From NCBI GenBank assembly GCA_030247855.1, contig JAPDRN010000015.1, positions 124,001 through 188,000 on the forward strand: a stretch of DNA of 64,000 bases. Direction: 5' to 3'. This DNA is from Knufia peltigerae. Lineage: Eukaryota; Ascomycota; Eurotiomycetes; Chaetothyriales; Trichomeriaceae. Below are positions 26,126 through 37,389 of this stretch, one piece after another. The position numbers were made by a program, and so were the translations under genes. Each line of letters opens with the position of its first letter. Position 1 is the first letter of the stretch. The notes beneath the pieces were generated by a model. It ran no database searches, was not told where the DNA came from, and saw nothing but the letters and a program-made list of their open reading frames with translations.

Positions 26126-27549
26126 ATGGCTGAAATCAATCGGCTTTTGCCATTCTATCAAGATCTCGACTTTGAGACTGCCGACCTTATCCTGCAGTTG
26201 CAACTGGAAGATGTGGAACACGTCCGGGACAGAGCCAAGGGCAAACAACGCGAAGGCACTGAACCTGACGATTCGCAGCAGGCTCTGGCCATGATGGAAT
26301 CCGACCTGCAATCCATGCGAAGTCTCATCGCAGACAGACACATGTCTCAGAGCATTGCCGCCGCAGTCCTGGCCGATCGTCCGGCGATTGAAGAATCAAT
26401 CCGAGAAGAAGAAATCGCGCATCGAGATCGTATCATGGCACAGCGCCTGAACGGAAGCGACTTCACGGATACAACCCAAGATCAGCCCGAATCTGGAGAA
26501 ATCAAAGACAGTCTCCTGTCAAAACTCGCCGGAATGTACATGTGTGAAGATGACGAAACTCTGAGCGTCATCGCTGGTCTTTCTAATGAGGTCTCAGACA
26601 TCGAGGACGGCACAAGTCGTGCAGAAAGCTCCACCCAAGCCTCTTCCAGACGGTCCGAGTCTCGTGAGATAAAATGTGAAGCCTGCCACGACCGCAAGAA
26701 ACACTTCGAGGTCATGACAAACGCATGTGGACACGCCTATTGCAAGACTTGCCTGCAGGAACTGTTCGAGTTATCGACGCGAGACGAGTCTTTGTTCCCT
26801 CCTCGTTGCTGCAAGCAGCCCATGGACATCGACGACGTGCAGATCTTCCTCACCAAAGAACTCAAGGACCAATTCCAGAAGGCCAAGGTTGAATTCGGGA
26901 CCAAGAACCGAACTTATTGTTCGCGTGGAGCTTGTTCGGCTTTCATCCCCAGCGCTTCCATCGAAGGTGATTTGGCGACTTGTCAAGTGTGCTTGACGAT
27001 GACATGCGCCATCTGCAAGGAGGGTGCTCATGGAGGAGATTGCCCAGAAGACACAACTCTGCAAGAGGTTCTGGCTGCGGCAACTGAGAATGGATGGCAA
27101 CGATGTTACTCCTGCCGACGAATCATCGAGATAGATTACGGATGTAATCATATGACGTGAGTTCAGATAAAAGGATCCTCTATTAGCAAATTGGCCAGCT
27201 GACCCATAATAGTTGTCCATGTGGTGCTGAATTCTGCTACGTCTGTGGTGAGCGTTGGAAGACTTGCAGATGTCCGCAGTGGGATGAGAACAGATTACTT
27301 GAGCGAGCGAATGTTCTTGTCGACCGCGACGTGCCAAACATGAACGCTGCTGATCCGCATCGAGAGAACAGAGTCGAGGACGCGGCCGAGATGTTGAGAG
27401 AAAGACACAACTGCAATCATACTCGTTGGAGGTACATTCGAGGATCCCATAGATGTGAAGAGTGTCACGATAGGTTGCCGAACTACATCTTTGAATGCCG
27501 CCAATGTCGGATTCAGGCCTGCAATAGGTGTAGACTAAATCGTCTGTGA
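26126..27549 (+). CDS. RBR-type (RING1-IBR-RING2) E3 ubiquitin ligase
   Basis: Transfers ubiquitin from an E2 through a cysteine thioester intermediate. Exons 26126-27156 and 27213-27549, with a 56-base intron, give 455 residues. RING1 begins at Cys184/Cys187 and contains NACGHAYCKTC. The IBR follows (CSRGAC...CQVC...CAIC). RING2 has CYSCRR and the catalytic Cys340 in YGCNHMTC; the intron falls inside this motif, right after the Met codon. The N-terminal 180 residues are acidic and helical with no clear domain. The zinc-binding C-terminus (CEEC...CRQCRIQACNRC) adds a further Cys-rich segment. Substrate unknown. It is convergent with the next gene, 134 bases away. Confidence 0.92.
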
Positions 27550-27683
27550 GTCGGAGTAGGGGCTAAAGAGTGAATTTGGCTTTGGAACACTGTCTGCTGT
27601 CTGAAAGCTTGGAAAACGGTGCGGTGTGTCGGAGCAAATTGGATGAGATAGTTTTCTGATGCACAAAATCAAAGCCCTACGAA

Positions 27684-29226
27684 TCACCTCCCAAACCCAC
27701 GTTTGGTCCAGGTAGTTTCGAGGTCCGTCGTGAAGCGACCAATTTGACCAAATTGCATAAAATTCCATCGTCTTCGCAAATCACTGCGTACCAAATCAAT
27801 GTCCTCGGGAGAACTCATGAAGAAGCCCAGAGTGTAAGTGGGCCAGTTTCCAATGAAGCATCTTGCCCACTCATCATCTCTGCGGTGTATTTGAAGTATG
27901 GCACGAGCCTTACCAAGCTGCCAGCTACTGACATCATGTGCACTGGGTGGACCAGACGAATCGTGCCCCTGCACCAGCTGCTCAAGTAGCATAGAAGCAT
28001 TCAGAATGTACAGGAAAGCAGCGTCCTTGTAGATCTGAGGTGCACAGTTGGGCTCTTCATCTACGCCAATTTCATCGAGATCCTGATCACAGAGAAGGGC
28101 ACACTCCCAATATTCCAGCTCTGCTTTGTGTTCGTCTAGCGTCTGTACGTCTGGCCCAACTGGATCTTGGTAGAGTCTTCTGATTGACAACGCCAGTTTG
28201 AAGAGAGAAAAAGGTATGCCGAGCACAGGACTGTTGAAACTCATGGAGCGATTAGGGAATAGTGTTGATCGAGACAATAGTTTTTCTGCTTGGGTCCAGA
28301 ATTTTGCGTCGAACCGAGTGTCAAGCTCGACGGGATTGGACCATGAGCCTGTCGTGACAAGAAAGATCTGGTATAGGACACTTTCCACTGCCAATCGATC
28401 AAAAGGACGACTGATCCCTTTAGGGCTCCCTAACAGCCGGAGGGTTAAGATTCGAATAGCGGCATTGACGTGTCGCGGTATGTCTGTGTATGTGCCCCTA
28501 CCCATACAACCATGAAGATAGAGTAGCATGACCGACATCAACAGGCCGTTGTGATTTTCCACCTGAGACGCCTTCACCAGGAGCTCTGAAAGGCCCCTTA
28601 GCGCCTGCGAATAATAGGTCAGGGCGAGCTCTTGCATCTGGGAAGAGTCGTCTATAAAGTGGATGTGGGATGCAGCATTCGCGAGGACCGAATACTGCAG
28701 GCTTTCGTGCTGAACCATGAGTTCCTGGATCTCGTTTATCCATCCCCAGTAGTATTCTGGGTGACAGTTCGGCAATATCAGTAAGCCATAGTATATGTCG
28801 ATGAAGTGGCGAGAGATGACTGGTTTCAAGTCCTGCTTGAGTACTTGATGAGCAGCTGATGCCGAGAAAAGACTGATTCTAGGATCCAAGAGTGCTCGGT
28901 GTGCAGAAGTTGTGATCTCCAGACTTGTGAGCTCTGGCTCGACGTGCTGCTGGTGCTGCTGTGGAGAGGCGGAGCGACGAGGACGAGTCGATGCGCAACG
29001 TCGATCCACGAGGTCTCCAGGTGTCGGCCATTCGCAACGTAGTCCAAGTGTTTTACATCGTAGACACTCCGGGCGAGCTTCGTCGCACTTTTTCTTACGA
29101 TTACGGCCTGCGAATATCAATGTTAGAAGCAGGGAACAGGTTGAAGCGCTCTTATCATCGGAATCCCGTACACACTTGGCAGCCAGTCTTGGTTCGCAAT
29201 CTGGGTGGTTGGCTATTGTTACCCAT
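27684..29226 (-). CDS. Zn2Cys6 transcription factor with fungal_trans_2-type domain
   Basis: Predicted nuclear regulator. Exons 29226-29172 and 29107-27684 with a 64-base intron (good CTAAC branch site) give 492 residues. The short first exon supplies MGNNSQPPRL and the first two cysteines. The full zinc cluster is Cys16, 19, 26, 33, 36 and 43. The intron splits the Cys19 codon after its first base. The remainder is largely helical and matches the style of the fungal_trans_2 (PF11951) family, for example in SRHFIDIYYGLLILP. It lies next to a broken dehydrogenase, an MFS transporter and an amidase, so it may regulate their pathway; that is inference from position only. Confidence 0.87.
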
Positions 29227-29769
29227 GCCCTCGAAAGCTCATCGGCTTACGTCGACATCCCATGCTAGAGCCTTGGAATGTCTTGAGGTGAGAATGGAGA
29301 ATGATGGCAAATACAAAGGTGGTAGAAAGTACGACTGAAAGAGACTACGGCAAGGAACAAATACGCAGGATCCACGTGTGGCAGGTTCGAGATAGGGAAG
29401 AGATCACGGGCGTCGATGGGGAGGAGTTGCCCTTAAGTGGCTTGGACTGGGCCACCTAGAGAGCCTGAATAAATAGTTCCCTATCGACTGCTAACCGGGC
29501 GTACGGGTCCTTGGGCGTTCAAAAGAGGCCTATTTGGTGAGCCTAACCGGAAGTGGTTCGTCGCTTATACGGAAAAGTACCGCACATCACAGCCTATTTG
29601 GTATTTTACTCCTCTTCCCCGCTAAATACGAGTACAGCAGTTCCCAAGGCTTTGATTAACAGCCGAGATAGTGCATTACTATTGATCATGCAAAGTGCCC
29701 TCTACTTCACCTTCCCCAAAGTCTAGATCTGCAGCTCGCCGCTATCATCACGATCGTCTGATCTAGACC
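29227..29769. other. Intergenic region, no gene seen
   Basis: Upstream flank of the Zn2Cys6 gene and 3' flank of the dehydrogenase pseudogene. No open frame of note and no obvious repeat. Confidence 0.6.
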
Positions 29770-30594
29770 CTAACCCTCTGATGATTTTGTGGAACGTCCA
29801 TAAAGGTCCCGAAAGTCGACATATCCCCTGTGTTTCACATATGTGAAATAGAAAGGACCCTGCTCGGGCCTTTCAGTCAACGTCCAATGCAGCTGTGCTC
29901 GCGCTTGAGCGTCCATCTGAGACTGTGCAGGTGAGCCATGACACAGCCTCTCGTCGTAAAGTAGAACCTATCTTGAGTATCAGCCAATTGCCAGCCTGAG
30001 GCGAGAAGGGATCCAACTCACTTCCACCCTTCTTTATATGCCAGTGAAAGATCCCAGATGAGGAGTGCGGCAGCTGACTTTCCATGCCGAAAATAGGAGC
30101 AAAGGGTCGGGCCATGACTGGGAGTTGGTTTTCTGTATAGATGAATGTTTTGTATGGAGACTTGCCCATCTCCTTCCACCCAAGGACTGCCTGCTACGCT
30201 GCTATCAAGGCACTGTTCATATTGGCATTCATTTCCCGCTTCGCATCGACCTTTTTTATGGTTGACAGTGGGTCGTTCGCGTCGTGCAAGCTCCTTGCAA
30301 AGCCTGCCTCGTGTTAGTGTACTAGGAAGTCTCGTCGTTTCAACTGCTCCCACCATTATAAATTACCACACTCGGGCTTTCCTCAACAAAGGCTTTGACT
30401 TGGTCGAAGACATTCTCGGTCGAAGCTAGGTCGGGGACGTCTACGTGAAGCTCGAGGTGTCCGTTGTCCAAAAGTTGATCTTTACGGCTTCGAGACGCAG
30501 AAGCCACCATCCAACCTTTTCCTGCGAAAACGCTCAGCGGTCCTCTGCCCCAGCCCTGGACCTGCTCCAATAATGAGTACAACAGGTTAGACAT
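29770..30594 (-). pseudogene. Short-chain dehydrogenase/reductase pseudogene with several lesions
   Basis: Recognisable SDR segments occur in order but in different frames. They are a start MSN at 30594, the Rossmann stretch VVLIIGAGPGLG just after it, SRSRKD and VVIYNG (to about 30350), QAVLGW and TFIYTENQLPVMARPFAPIF (about 30195-30090), GKSAAALLIWDLSLAYK (about 30080-30025), and a C-terminal part with YDERL and YVKHRGYVDF to the stop at 29770. Lesions seen: one base missing after codon 3, a compensating shift near 30523-30532, loss of frame near 30350, a TAG at 30194-30196 where SDR relatives have Gln, one base missing near 30080, and another shift near 29960. A GTGAGT..TAG intron near 29965-30020 is still visible. 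The gene cannot make a normal protein. Confidence 0.85.
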
Positions 30595-30927
30595 AATGGT
30601 AGGTAGACATGGAAATGTGCTTTCCTAAGACGACACTATGGTGAACGCAGGTTGGTTATGGCAGTGATGCAACACTTACAACCCTTCGAGCGACAGTGAA
30701 TGGCATACGTATAGTATCTCTGACTACAAAGACTCAATAGTTCGTGTATGTACTAGTATCAAGGCCATTTATTCGGCCCTGTACACATCCGAGTCCAGGC
30801 TTCAGAAATGGTTCAGCAGCGTTGGACCCGATTCCGACGACATCGCAATCATGTTACTCTACGAAGGTGTCGAGCAGATACTCGCAGCGTGTACACAGCA
30901 ACTTTGAGCGACCTTTGTCGTTTCTGC
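30595..30927. other. Short intergenic region, no gene seen
   Basis: Lies between the 5' end of the dehydrogenase pseudogene and the stop of the MFS gene, both on the minus strand. It would have carried the former promoter of the dehydrogenase. No feature was recognised. Confidence 0.55.
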
Positions 30928-32953
30928 TTATTTTGTCTCAGCAGCCTTCTCTTCGCTAACCAATGCCCAATATCTGGCTGCGCTCTTGACCCGAAACATT
31001 TTGCCATATTTGATCATGACGAAGAAGACCGAAGACGCTGTCATACCGATGAACGCAGCCGAGATGAAGCAGTTTTGGTAGCCCAAGTTTGTCAACCAAG
31101 GGGTGATACTGTAACGTTGTCAGTAAAATGTACAGGAGTCAGTCTGGACTCGGCAACATACCCATAGCTGATCGCAAACGACATGGTGTTGCGAACTAGG
31201 ATGACAGTCACCAGTGCATCTCCGCTGATGTCGTGGTAACTGTCAATCAGATAGTTGACACTAAGAGTGACTCCGAAGGTCGTCGTGCATGCCAGTGCAC
31301 CGAGAGCAAAGATGAGCCCGAACCAGTGGATTCCATGTGCTGCGCCGACGCCCCAAAGGATCAAAGACCCCGGGACGAGGATCACACACAAGGCGAATGG
31401 CCAGAGGCGATGTTCAGCTTCCATGATGCCATTGTTTCGACGTGCAAGCTTGATGGTCAACCAGTCGCTCAGATTCCCGGACACAAGGGAGCCCACGACG
31501 ACACCCAGGGTACATGACAAATAACTGAGACCGACCATCGATGCTGAGAAGTTGTAGGGGTCGCCACTCAGAATGATGGAAGCGGTAGCATTGAGAACAT
31601 TGAACCAGATCAGGTAGGAACCGTAGGAGAATCCCGCATAGAAGATGACAGGCCAACCAAGGTATTTCAGGCTTCGGCTGGCCCGAGCGACCATGCTCTT
31701 TCCAGGGGTAGGATGCCACAACGAAAGCTTCTGGGTGAAGGTCTTTGGAGGGGCAAAGACCTCTCCATTCTCAGACAACGAGCGCACCACATTGGAGTTG
31801 GCCCCATTCGGGTTCTTTTCGGCATCGGCGTCGCCAGTTGACTCGGGTGGCGGTGAGTCCACCTCTGAGACGACACCAGATGTTTTTCGGTTGTAGTTTG
31901 TTTCTTCCATAAAGAAGAGCAGGAAGACAAAAACGAAACCAAGGAAGATGGCAGCCCAGTAAAATGGCCATCTCCAGCCCTGATACTCAGCGATGAAGCC
32001 ACAGATAACTGGCGTGAAATAGTTACTGCCCGCAAGCGTAAAGGCATAGACGCCCATCCATGTGCCTCGCTGATGAGTAAAGTACTGTAGGTGATCAGTC
32101 AATATGCGTGAAAGACCACAGGTTGAGGTTTTTGCAGGTGTGGTTACCACGTACGATATCAGTGACAGAAATCTCAGGAAGAGCCTCAATGGGTGCGATG
32201 AAGAAGCCCATGAGGATGCACCTCGCGATCCATTCGCCGTTGCTTTTAACATAGGCACTATTCAGGGTCAATAAACCGACCGAATGCATCCTAAACAGAA
32301 CCTCTTACCTCCATACACTTGTGCCCTGAGACGCATGTTAGCTTGATCTTCTTACCTTTTGGATTTTCCATACTTACAATACCACCAAGGACGGAGATTA
32401 GATATGCAGGACGTTTGCCGAATCTCAAAGCAAAAGGTTGCCAGAACAAGAGACCCTGACACGTTCAGGTCAGTCAGAACTTCACCGACCACTGCATACA
32501 CCACTCACCCAACCGAGAAAAAGAAACATATCTGACCGGACTAGTCAGTAAGAAAGATATACGTGAAAGAACCTCGACTTACAACCGGTCCCTTCATTCA
32601 GCGTGGACACAGAGACCCCAGTCTTCTCGGACAATGGGACAAGCACAGAGTAGACTGTGGAAACAGCCACACCGGTGAACCATGTGTAGAGGTTGGAACA
32701 GATGCTGGAGAGCATCTTCCTTCGAGGGGTCCAGTTGAGAGGATCGTTGGGGTCTTGAGACGGAGTTGGGACAAGAACGATATCTTGTTGACCTCCTTGC
32801 GCATGTCGAGTATGCATGGTATGATCCAAGTCGACCAGATGGACCGTACCGCTGTGATATGTCAGCAATCTGTATCAATCAAGACGCATCAAGAGGGCCT
32901 TTGGCTCTGGTGATGTTAATCGATGGAAAGACGTACGGTATGGTCCCCGACAT
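30928..32953 (-). CDS. MFS transporter, eight exons
   Basis: Multi-pass plasma-membrane permease of the major facilitator superfamily. Inferred exons: 32953-32937, 32851-32586, 32531-32509, 32455-32378, 32325-32309, 32257-32155, 32084-31162 and 31108-30928; all phases join to 535 residues. The cytosolic N-terminus has the fungal MFS hallmark DPNDPLNW, followed by helix 1 ([18 protein letters not shown]). RFGKRPAY fits the loop 2-3 signature. PEISVTD and [15 protein letters not shown] are typical of the HOL1/multidrug-like group. About 12 hydrophobic helices are present, with a charged middle loop (KNPNGANSN area). The 5' part is cut by seven introns into exons as small as 17 bases. Substrate unknown. 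Confidence 0.88.
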
Positions 32954-34019
32954 ATCTCCTGTAGTAACCATTTTTGTAGACACTGCGATCAGAACAAGAC
33001 ACCGCGAACAAAAGAAGCTTGATTGACTTGAGAAAGAGAACCTCGGCGGCACGGACTAGACCAAGATACTTATACCTGTTGCATTGTGATACAATTTCTC
33101 GGCATCCTTGGTTAGTGACGATGGCAGGCAGAATCGCTACATGCTTCTTGACGACCATGAGCCTGGCCTCTGGTCCGCACGGTTACACACTCCTTGGTGT
33201 GTGGCAGGGATAACGTGCTCCTACGCCATTCATTTGATAAGGGCGTCCAGCTTGCGACGTTGATTGCTGGTGTTGGCTTGCAACCCCTTCGAGACTGAAT
33301 AGTGCTATACACTGACCCGGGAACCCCAGGACGACAGAATACTCCAGACACATAAGAAACCCGATGACCAAACATAGTATAGTCTTATCGCGCGTAAAAA
33401 GCCGCGATTCGATGGACGACGGGGTCGATTCCTCCAAGTCTGGGTGCTGGTGTTGGTGGCGTTTCGCGGGCACATCAAGACCATTTCCGCCCTCGACGGA
33501 CTAAATCGTCTCTAGCTCGCAGCGGAAATGCCTTCAATTCGTCGCTTTCAAATTCCTATCTGTCTCTCAGCACGACGATCTCCGCGAGTTGGGGAGACGA
33601 AGTGCATGGAGCGACTCTTGGGAGCTCCTTTGACTGTCTACGTCTCCTCTATTCATCAAGGGTGACGGGAAGACCAACCAGGTCTCAAGCGCTGCCACCT
33701 TTTCCACAAATTGAGACCCCATCATAGCCAGGTCAACACTTGCTCCGTATAGCAATTGTGTAATAGAATGGCGGCCACAGCAAGCGATCGGCTTGTTGCC
33801 GCATAACATTGTTCATTCACTCGAGCATTAAAGTAACATTGTGCTTCTCCCATTGTGGTATTTGAATATACAGACATAGCCCTTCTTTTATCCCTATAGA
33901 TGCTTCATCCGAAGCCTAGATAAAGCACCAACTCCAGTCTTGCAACTTCTACAGAGGTACTCTTCACTGCAAACTGCACACACACACACACACACACACT
34001 TTCACACTGCCCTCACATC
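32954..34019. other. Divergent promoter region between MFS transporter and amidase
   Basis: About 1.07 kb shared upstream region of two divergent genes. A CA dinucleotide repeat at 33977-33999 lies just before the amidase ATG, probably in its 5' leader. A minus-strand frame (33183-33473) has one hydrophobic stretch but opens at GTG and overlaps no other exon; I do not call it. Confidence 0.55.
33977..33999. repeat. CA dinucleotide microsatellite
   Basis: About eleven CA units end roughly 20 bases before the amidase start codon, likely within the 5' untranslated leader. Confidence 0.9.
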
Positions 34020-35696
34020 ATGGTTGCCCGGCCACTTACCGTCATCCAGCCAAAAGCCATTCCTCTAGGAACTCCAGAGTTTGAAGAGAAAAGAGCAGCA
34101 CTACTCCGAACTCTTGAGGAATCGATCCCACGAGAGTACTATCTACCTCAAGAGATCTTTGACAAGAACCCTGTCGATGTCTCTACCATTCCATCCACAT
34201 GTGGCCTTCTGAGCCCAGAGGAGATTCAGATCACCGAGCAATACGATGCCGTCAGTCTCGCCGAGGCAATTGCCACTCGCAAGCTTACTGCCGTAGCTGT
34301 TGCAAAGGCCTTTTGCAAACGGGCTGCTATTGCACACCAATTGACATGTTGTCTGACCCAGTTCTTTGAGGAGAAAGCCCTCCAAAAAGCAGCAGAACTG
34401 GATGAATATCTCGAGAAGAATGGTAAAACTATCGGTCCTCTCCATGGTGTACCCATCAGTATCAAAGAGCACATGCCAACAGCAGGACTCTATTCCTCCG
34501 CCGGAGAGTATTCGACTATTGTCAAGGATGACGAGGATGCGCTCTTAATCCGGATACTCCGTGAAGCCGGTGCCGTGTTTTACTGCAAAACCAACCAACC
34601 GCAGGCCATCATGCATCTCGAAACCGACTCATACTGGGGACGGACGCTGAACCCTCATAATATCCACCTGTCCGCCGGTGGCTCTACGGGAGGTGAAGCT
34701 GCGTTGATAGCCATGAAGGGCTCAGTTCTGGGTATTGGTACAGATATCGGCGGTAGTATCCGTGGTCCTTCGGCTTTCTGTGGCATCTATGGCTTCAAGC
34801 CAACATCATACACCCTACCAATGACCGGCATGCTGCACAATCCGTTCCCCGCTGAACTCAACGTTCTGTGCTCGATTGGACCCATGTGCCGGACCATGAG
34901 AGACATGGAGCTCTTCACCAGCCTCATTCTCGATGCCAAGCCATACCTGGAAGATCCAAGATTGATCCCCATCCCGTGGACTGGCCTCAAGACCGAAGTC
35001 CCAAAGAAGTTGAAGATCGGTATAATCTCCAATGACGGCTTTATTGACCCCCAACCGCCGGTCAAGAGAGCCGTGGCGTGGGCCAAGAAACAGGTTTCTG
35101 ACCCCAAGTACGCGGATCTTTTTGAGGTCAAGGACTTTACGCCGTATGACGCTGCCGGGGCCTGGTCCAAGATCAGACGCATGTACTGGCCAGACGGCGC
35201 CGAGGGGATGAAAGAGGCCATCACATGCACGGGAGAGCCAATCTTGCCACTCAGTGCCTGGATCTGGAAAGACGCCGAGCCCGCTGGTATGCAAACTGCC
35301 ACGGGCGTCAGCCATATGAGAAAGGAAAGGGACGACTACCGTATAGCATTTGCCAAAGCCTGGAACGAACAAGATGTCGACGTTGTCATAGGGCCATGCT
35401 TTGTAGGCCCTGCCTCGGCGCACGACACGGCCTTTTACTGGACCTATACCTCCCTCTATAACTTTGTCGACTACCCTGGAGTGGTGTTCCCTACGCCCAT
35501 AAAGTCCGAGGCTGGCGAGCAATACGCTTCTGACTACAAACCTCTCAGTGACGAATGTAAGCATGTCAAACAGCTGTGGGAAGAAGGCAATTTTGAGGGT
35601 GCCCCGATCGATCTTCAGATCAACGCGCGAAAGTATCACGATAATCAACTGTTTGGTGCATTGACGTTATTGAAGGACGCTCTGCAGTTGCCATAG
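34020..35696 (+). CDS. Amidase-signature hydrolase (acetamidase-like)
   Basis: Hydrolyses carboxamides to acid plus ammonia. A single exon of 558 residues from an ATG after a pyrimidine-rich leader. The amidase-signature triad is intact: Lys149 in GVPISIKEH, Ser222 in the GGSTGGE loop (Thr replaces the usual second Ser) and the nucleophile Ser246 in GTDIGGSIRGPSAFCG. Length and layout match fungal acetamidase/general amidases. No signal peptide is visible, so it is probably cytosolic. It is divergent from an MFS transporter about 1.07 kb away, which suggests uptake and cleavage of one amide substrate; this is inference. Confidence 0.93.
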   Translation: MVARPLTVIQPKAIPLGTPEFEEKRAALLRTLEESIPREYYLPQEIFDKNPVDVSTIPSTCGLLSPEEIQITEQYDAVSLAEAIATRKLTAVAVAKAFCKRAAIAHQLTCCLTQFFEEKALQKAAELDEYLEKNGKTIGPLHGVPISIKEHMPTAGLYSSAGEYSTIVKDDEDALLIRILREAGAVFYCKTNQPQAIMHLETDSYWGRTLNPHNIHLSAGGSTGGEAALIAMKGSVLGIGTDIGGSIRGPSAFCGIYGFKPTSYTLPMTGMLHNPFPAELNVLCSIGPMCRTMRDMELFTSLILDAKPYLEDPRLIPIPWTGLKTEVPKKLKIGIISNDGFIDPQPPVKRAVAWAKKQVSDPKYADLFEVKDFTPYDAAGAWSKIRRMYWPDGAEGMKEAITCTGEPILPLSAWIWKDAEPAGMQTATGVSHMRKERDDYRIAFAKAWNEQDVDVVIGPCFVGPASAHDTAFYWTYTSLYNFVDYPGVVFPTPIKSEAGEQYASDYKPLSDECKHVKQLWEEGNFEGAPIDLQINARKYHDNQLFGALTLLKDALQLP

Positions 35697-36264
35697 GCCT
35701 TGGAACAAGTTCTTAGTATGAAAGTAGAAATCAAATGAATTTTGTGCATTTCCGCCAGACGACGTCAAAAGGTATCCAGTCAACTTCTCGGCCCTCTGTG
35801 CTAGAGCGGTAGCCCGAGACGCCGTGCGACTGTTGCTGGCGTCGGCGGGTCAGAAGAAAGCGTTGATAGAGACTGGAGGTCACCAGACTTGTCCTCCAAC
35901 TGTTCCTCGTTAAGGTATTTAGATTGTACTCATTCCAATTACGAGACCCGACAGAGCCCCGCATCAGGATTTATTGTCACTACCTCACCATCGAAAGGTG
36001 ATAGGGCAGAAATTTGAATGAACCATCGTCCCGATGCGAAGCGACCATGGTTGAACACAAGGCTGAAGAAATCAGCCTCGTATTCCTCGGCGATTGTCGT
36101 CGTGTCATTGGCGGAATTGGTCAACACCGCAAACAATACCGTCAACGAACGACAACTTCTTGTCCTTGGGTGCTCCTCATTCTTGTTTTTGCCTTCACAA
36201 TCTAAAAGGACTCGCGGCACTATCACTTCTTTACAGAGGCTACCGTGACTCAAGCCTGTCCTCT
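35697..36264. other. Intergenic region, no gene seen
   Basis: 3' flank of the amidase and upstream of the small LYR gene. Short frames on both strands lack motifs. Confidence 0.55.
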
Positions 36265-36576
36265 ATGCGCTCGTCTCTCAGGCTTCTCGCCTCACCTGCT
36301 GCCGCCTCTCGGCCTCGAACCAAGAAACCTCCCCCACTCTCTTTCGACCACTTTATCCAGCGTCAGCGCGTGCTGGGACTATGGCGCACGATCCTTCGCA
36401 GTCTATATAAGATACCACATGACAGACGTGCTGAGCCTGTGTCATATGCTCGTGGTGAATTCGAGCGCAACAAGCATGTCAAAGACATTTCGCAGATTCG
36501 GTACTTGATCTCGACGGGCAAGGCAGAGTTTGATGGCATGCGGAGATATATAGACGAACTTGCTTCGAGAGGGTGA
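36265..36576 (+). CDS. LYR-motif mitochondrial protein (LYRM2-like)
   Basis: 103 residues from the ATG at 36265. The N-terminus is Ser/Ala/Arg-rich (RSSLRLLASPAAASRPRTKK), a likely mitochondrial presequence. The LYR domain follows, with LSFDHFIQRQRVLGLWRTIL in place of a strict LYR tripeptide, then REEF-like GEFERNK and a closing helix. Length and pattern match LYRM2-type proteins, which assist respiratory complex I or Fe-S-linked assembly through acyl carrier protein binding. The frame is open further upstream, but the chosen Met gives the canonical length. A 3'-convergent Rcf1 gene lies 0.8 kb away. Confidence 0.82.
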   Translation: MRSSLRLLASPAAASRPRTKKPPPLSFDHFIQRQRVLGLWRTILRSLYKIPHDRRAEPVSYARGEFERNKHVKDISQIRYLISTGKAEFDGMRRYIDELASRG

Positions 36577-37389
36577 CTGAGCAGCGCAGATTAGAGATGC
36601 ACCAAAATTCCTCGTTCATGCAAAGTCCCTCGACAGATCCGAGGCCCCTCAAATGGACACTGGCCTCTTCATGTGAAGAGACAGCCCAAGCCTATCGATG
36701 GGAAAGCAGAAGAATTTTCGAACGGTGTACCTCTTCCAACGGTTGCGAGAAATAACCTGATTTGCCATAAATGAGAGCCATGCATCGGACTGGTGGCATT
36801 CTTCGTGGAATTCAGGTCTCCATTTCGGCCGCGGCGCACTCTGTCGGCCACAAAAGGCTTCCCACATGACAGGAGGTGACGAAAGGGTCGATATGTTCCC
36901 AAATAACAGCATGAGGTCACAATCAGAGGAAGAAGAGAAACTGAACACAACTATGGCTCAATTTGATTGAGCTTGCCAAAACTGTCTCGACTTTCCAGGT
37001 CCAAGGTATTTTGCAGCTACAGGTAACGCTAACGAGGTGCACGAGCACCTCCCTTCCACCCAAACGCCTGGCAATAACAGGATGTACTGAGATCAAACCA
37101 GATGGGTTCGGCAATAAGAGCCTGATTATATACGTCGCTGTTCTTTTGATTCCAGCTTGGATTCAGGAGCTCGAGGTCGTCTTCAGACCCCTAGGGTCAT
37201 AGAGCAGCACATGGCCGGGAAGTGGTTGATCTGTACATAGGAGACATGAAAGCGAGGGAGGAGCATCATCTAGAAAAGTATTCGAGTAGTGATATCTTAT
37301 TCCATGGGTTTGCCGTGATCGTCCTTCAATTTGAGACCCTTTTTGTACACACCGACACCGGCCCTAAATGAGTGTCTTTGACACGGCAC
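36577..37389. other. Intergenic region between convergent genes
   Basis: Shared 3' flank of the LYR gene and the Rcf1 gene. Only short motif-free frames are present. I see nothing to annotate. Confidence 0.6.

Noticed and set aside
33183..33473. Minus-strand frame with a hydrophobic stretch upstream of the MFS gene
   Set aside because: Begins at GTG, cannot be joined in phase to the transporter, which already has a complete N-terminus starting at 32953.
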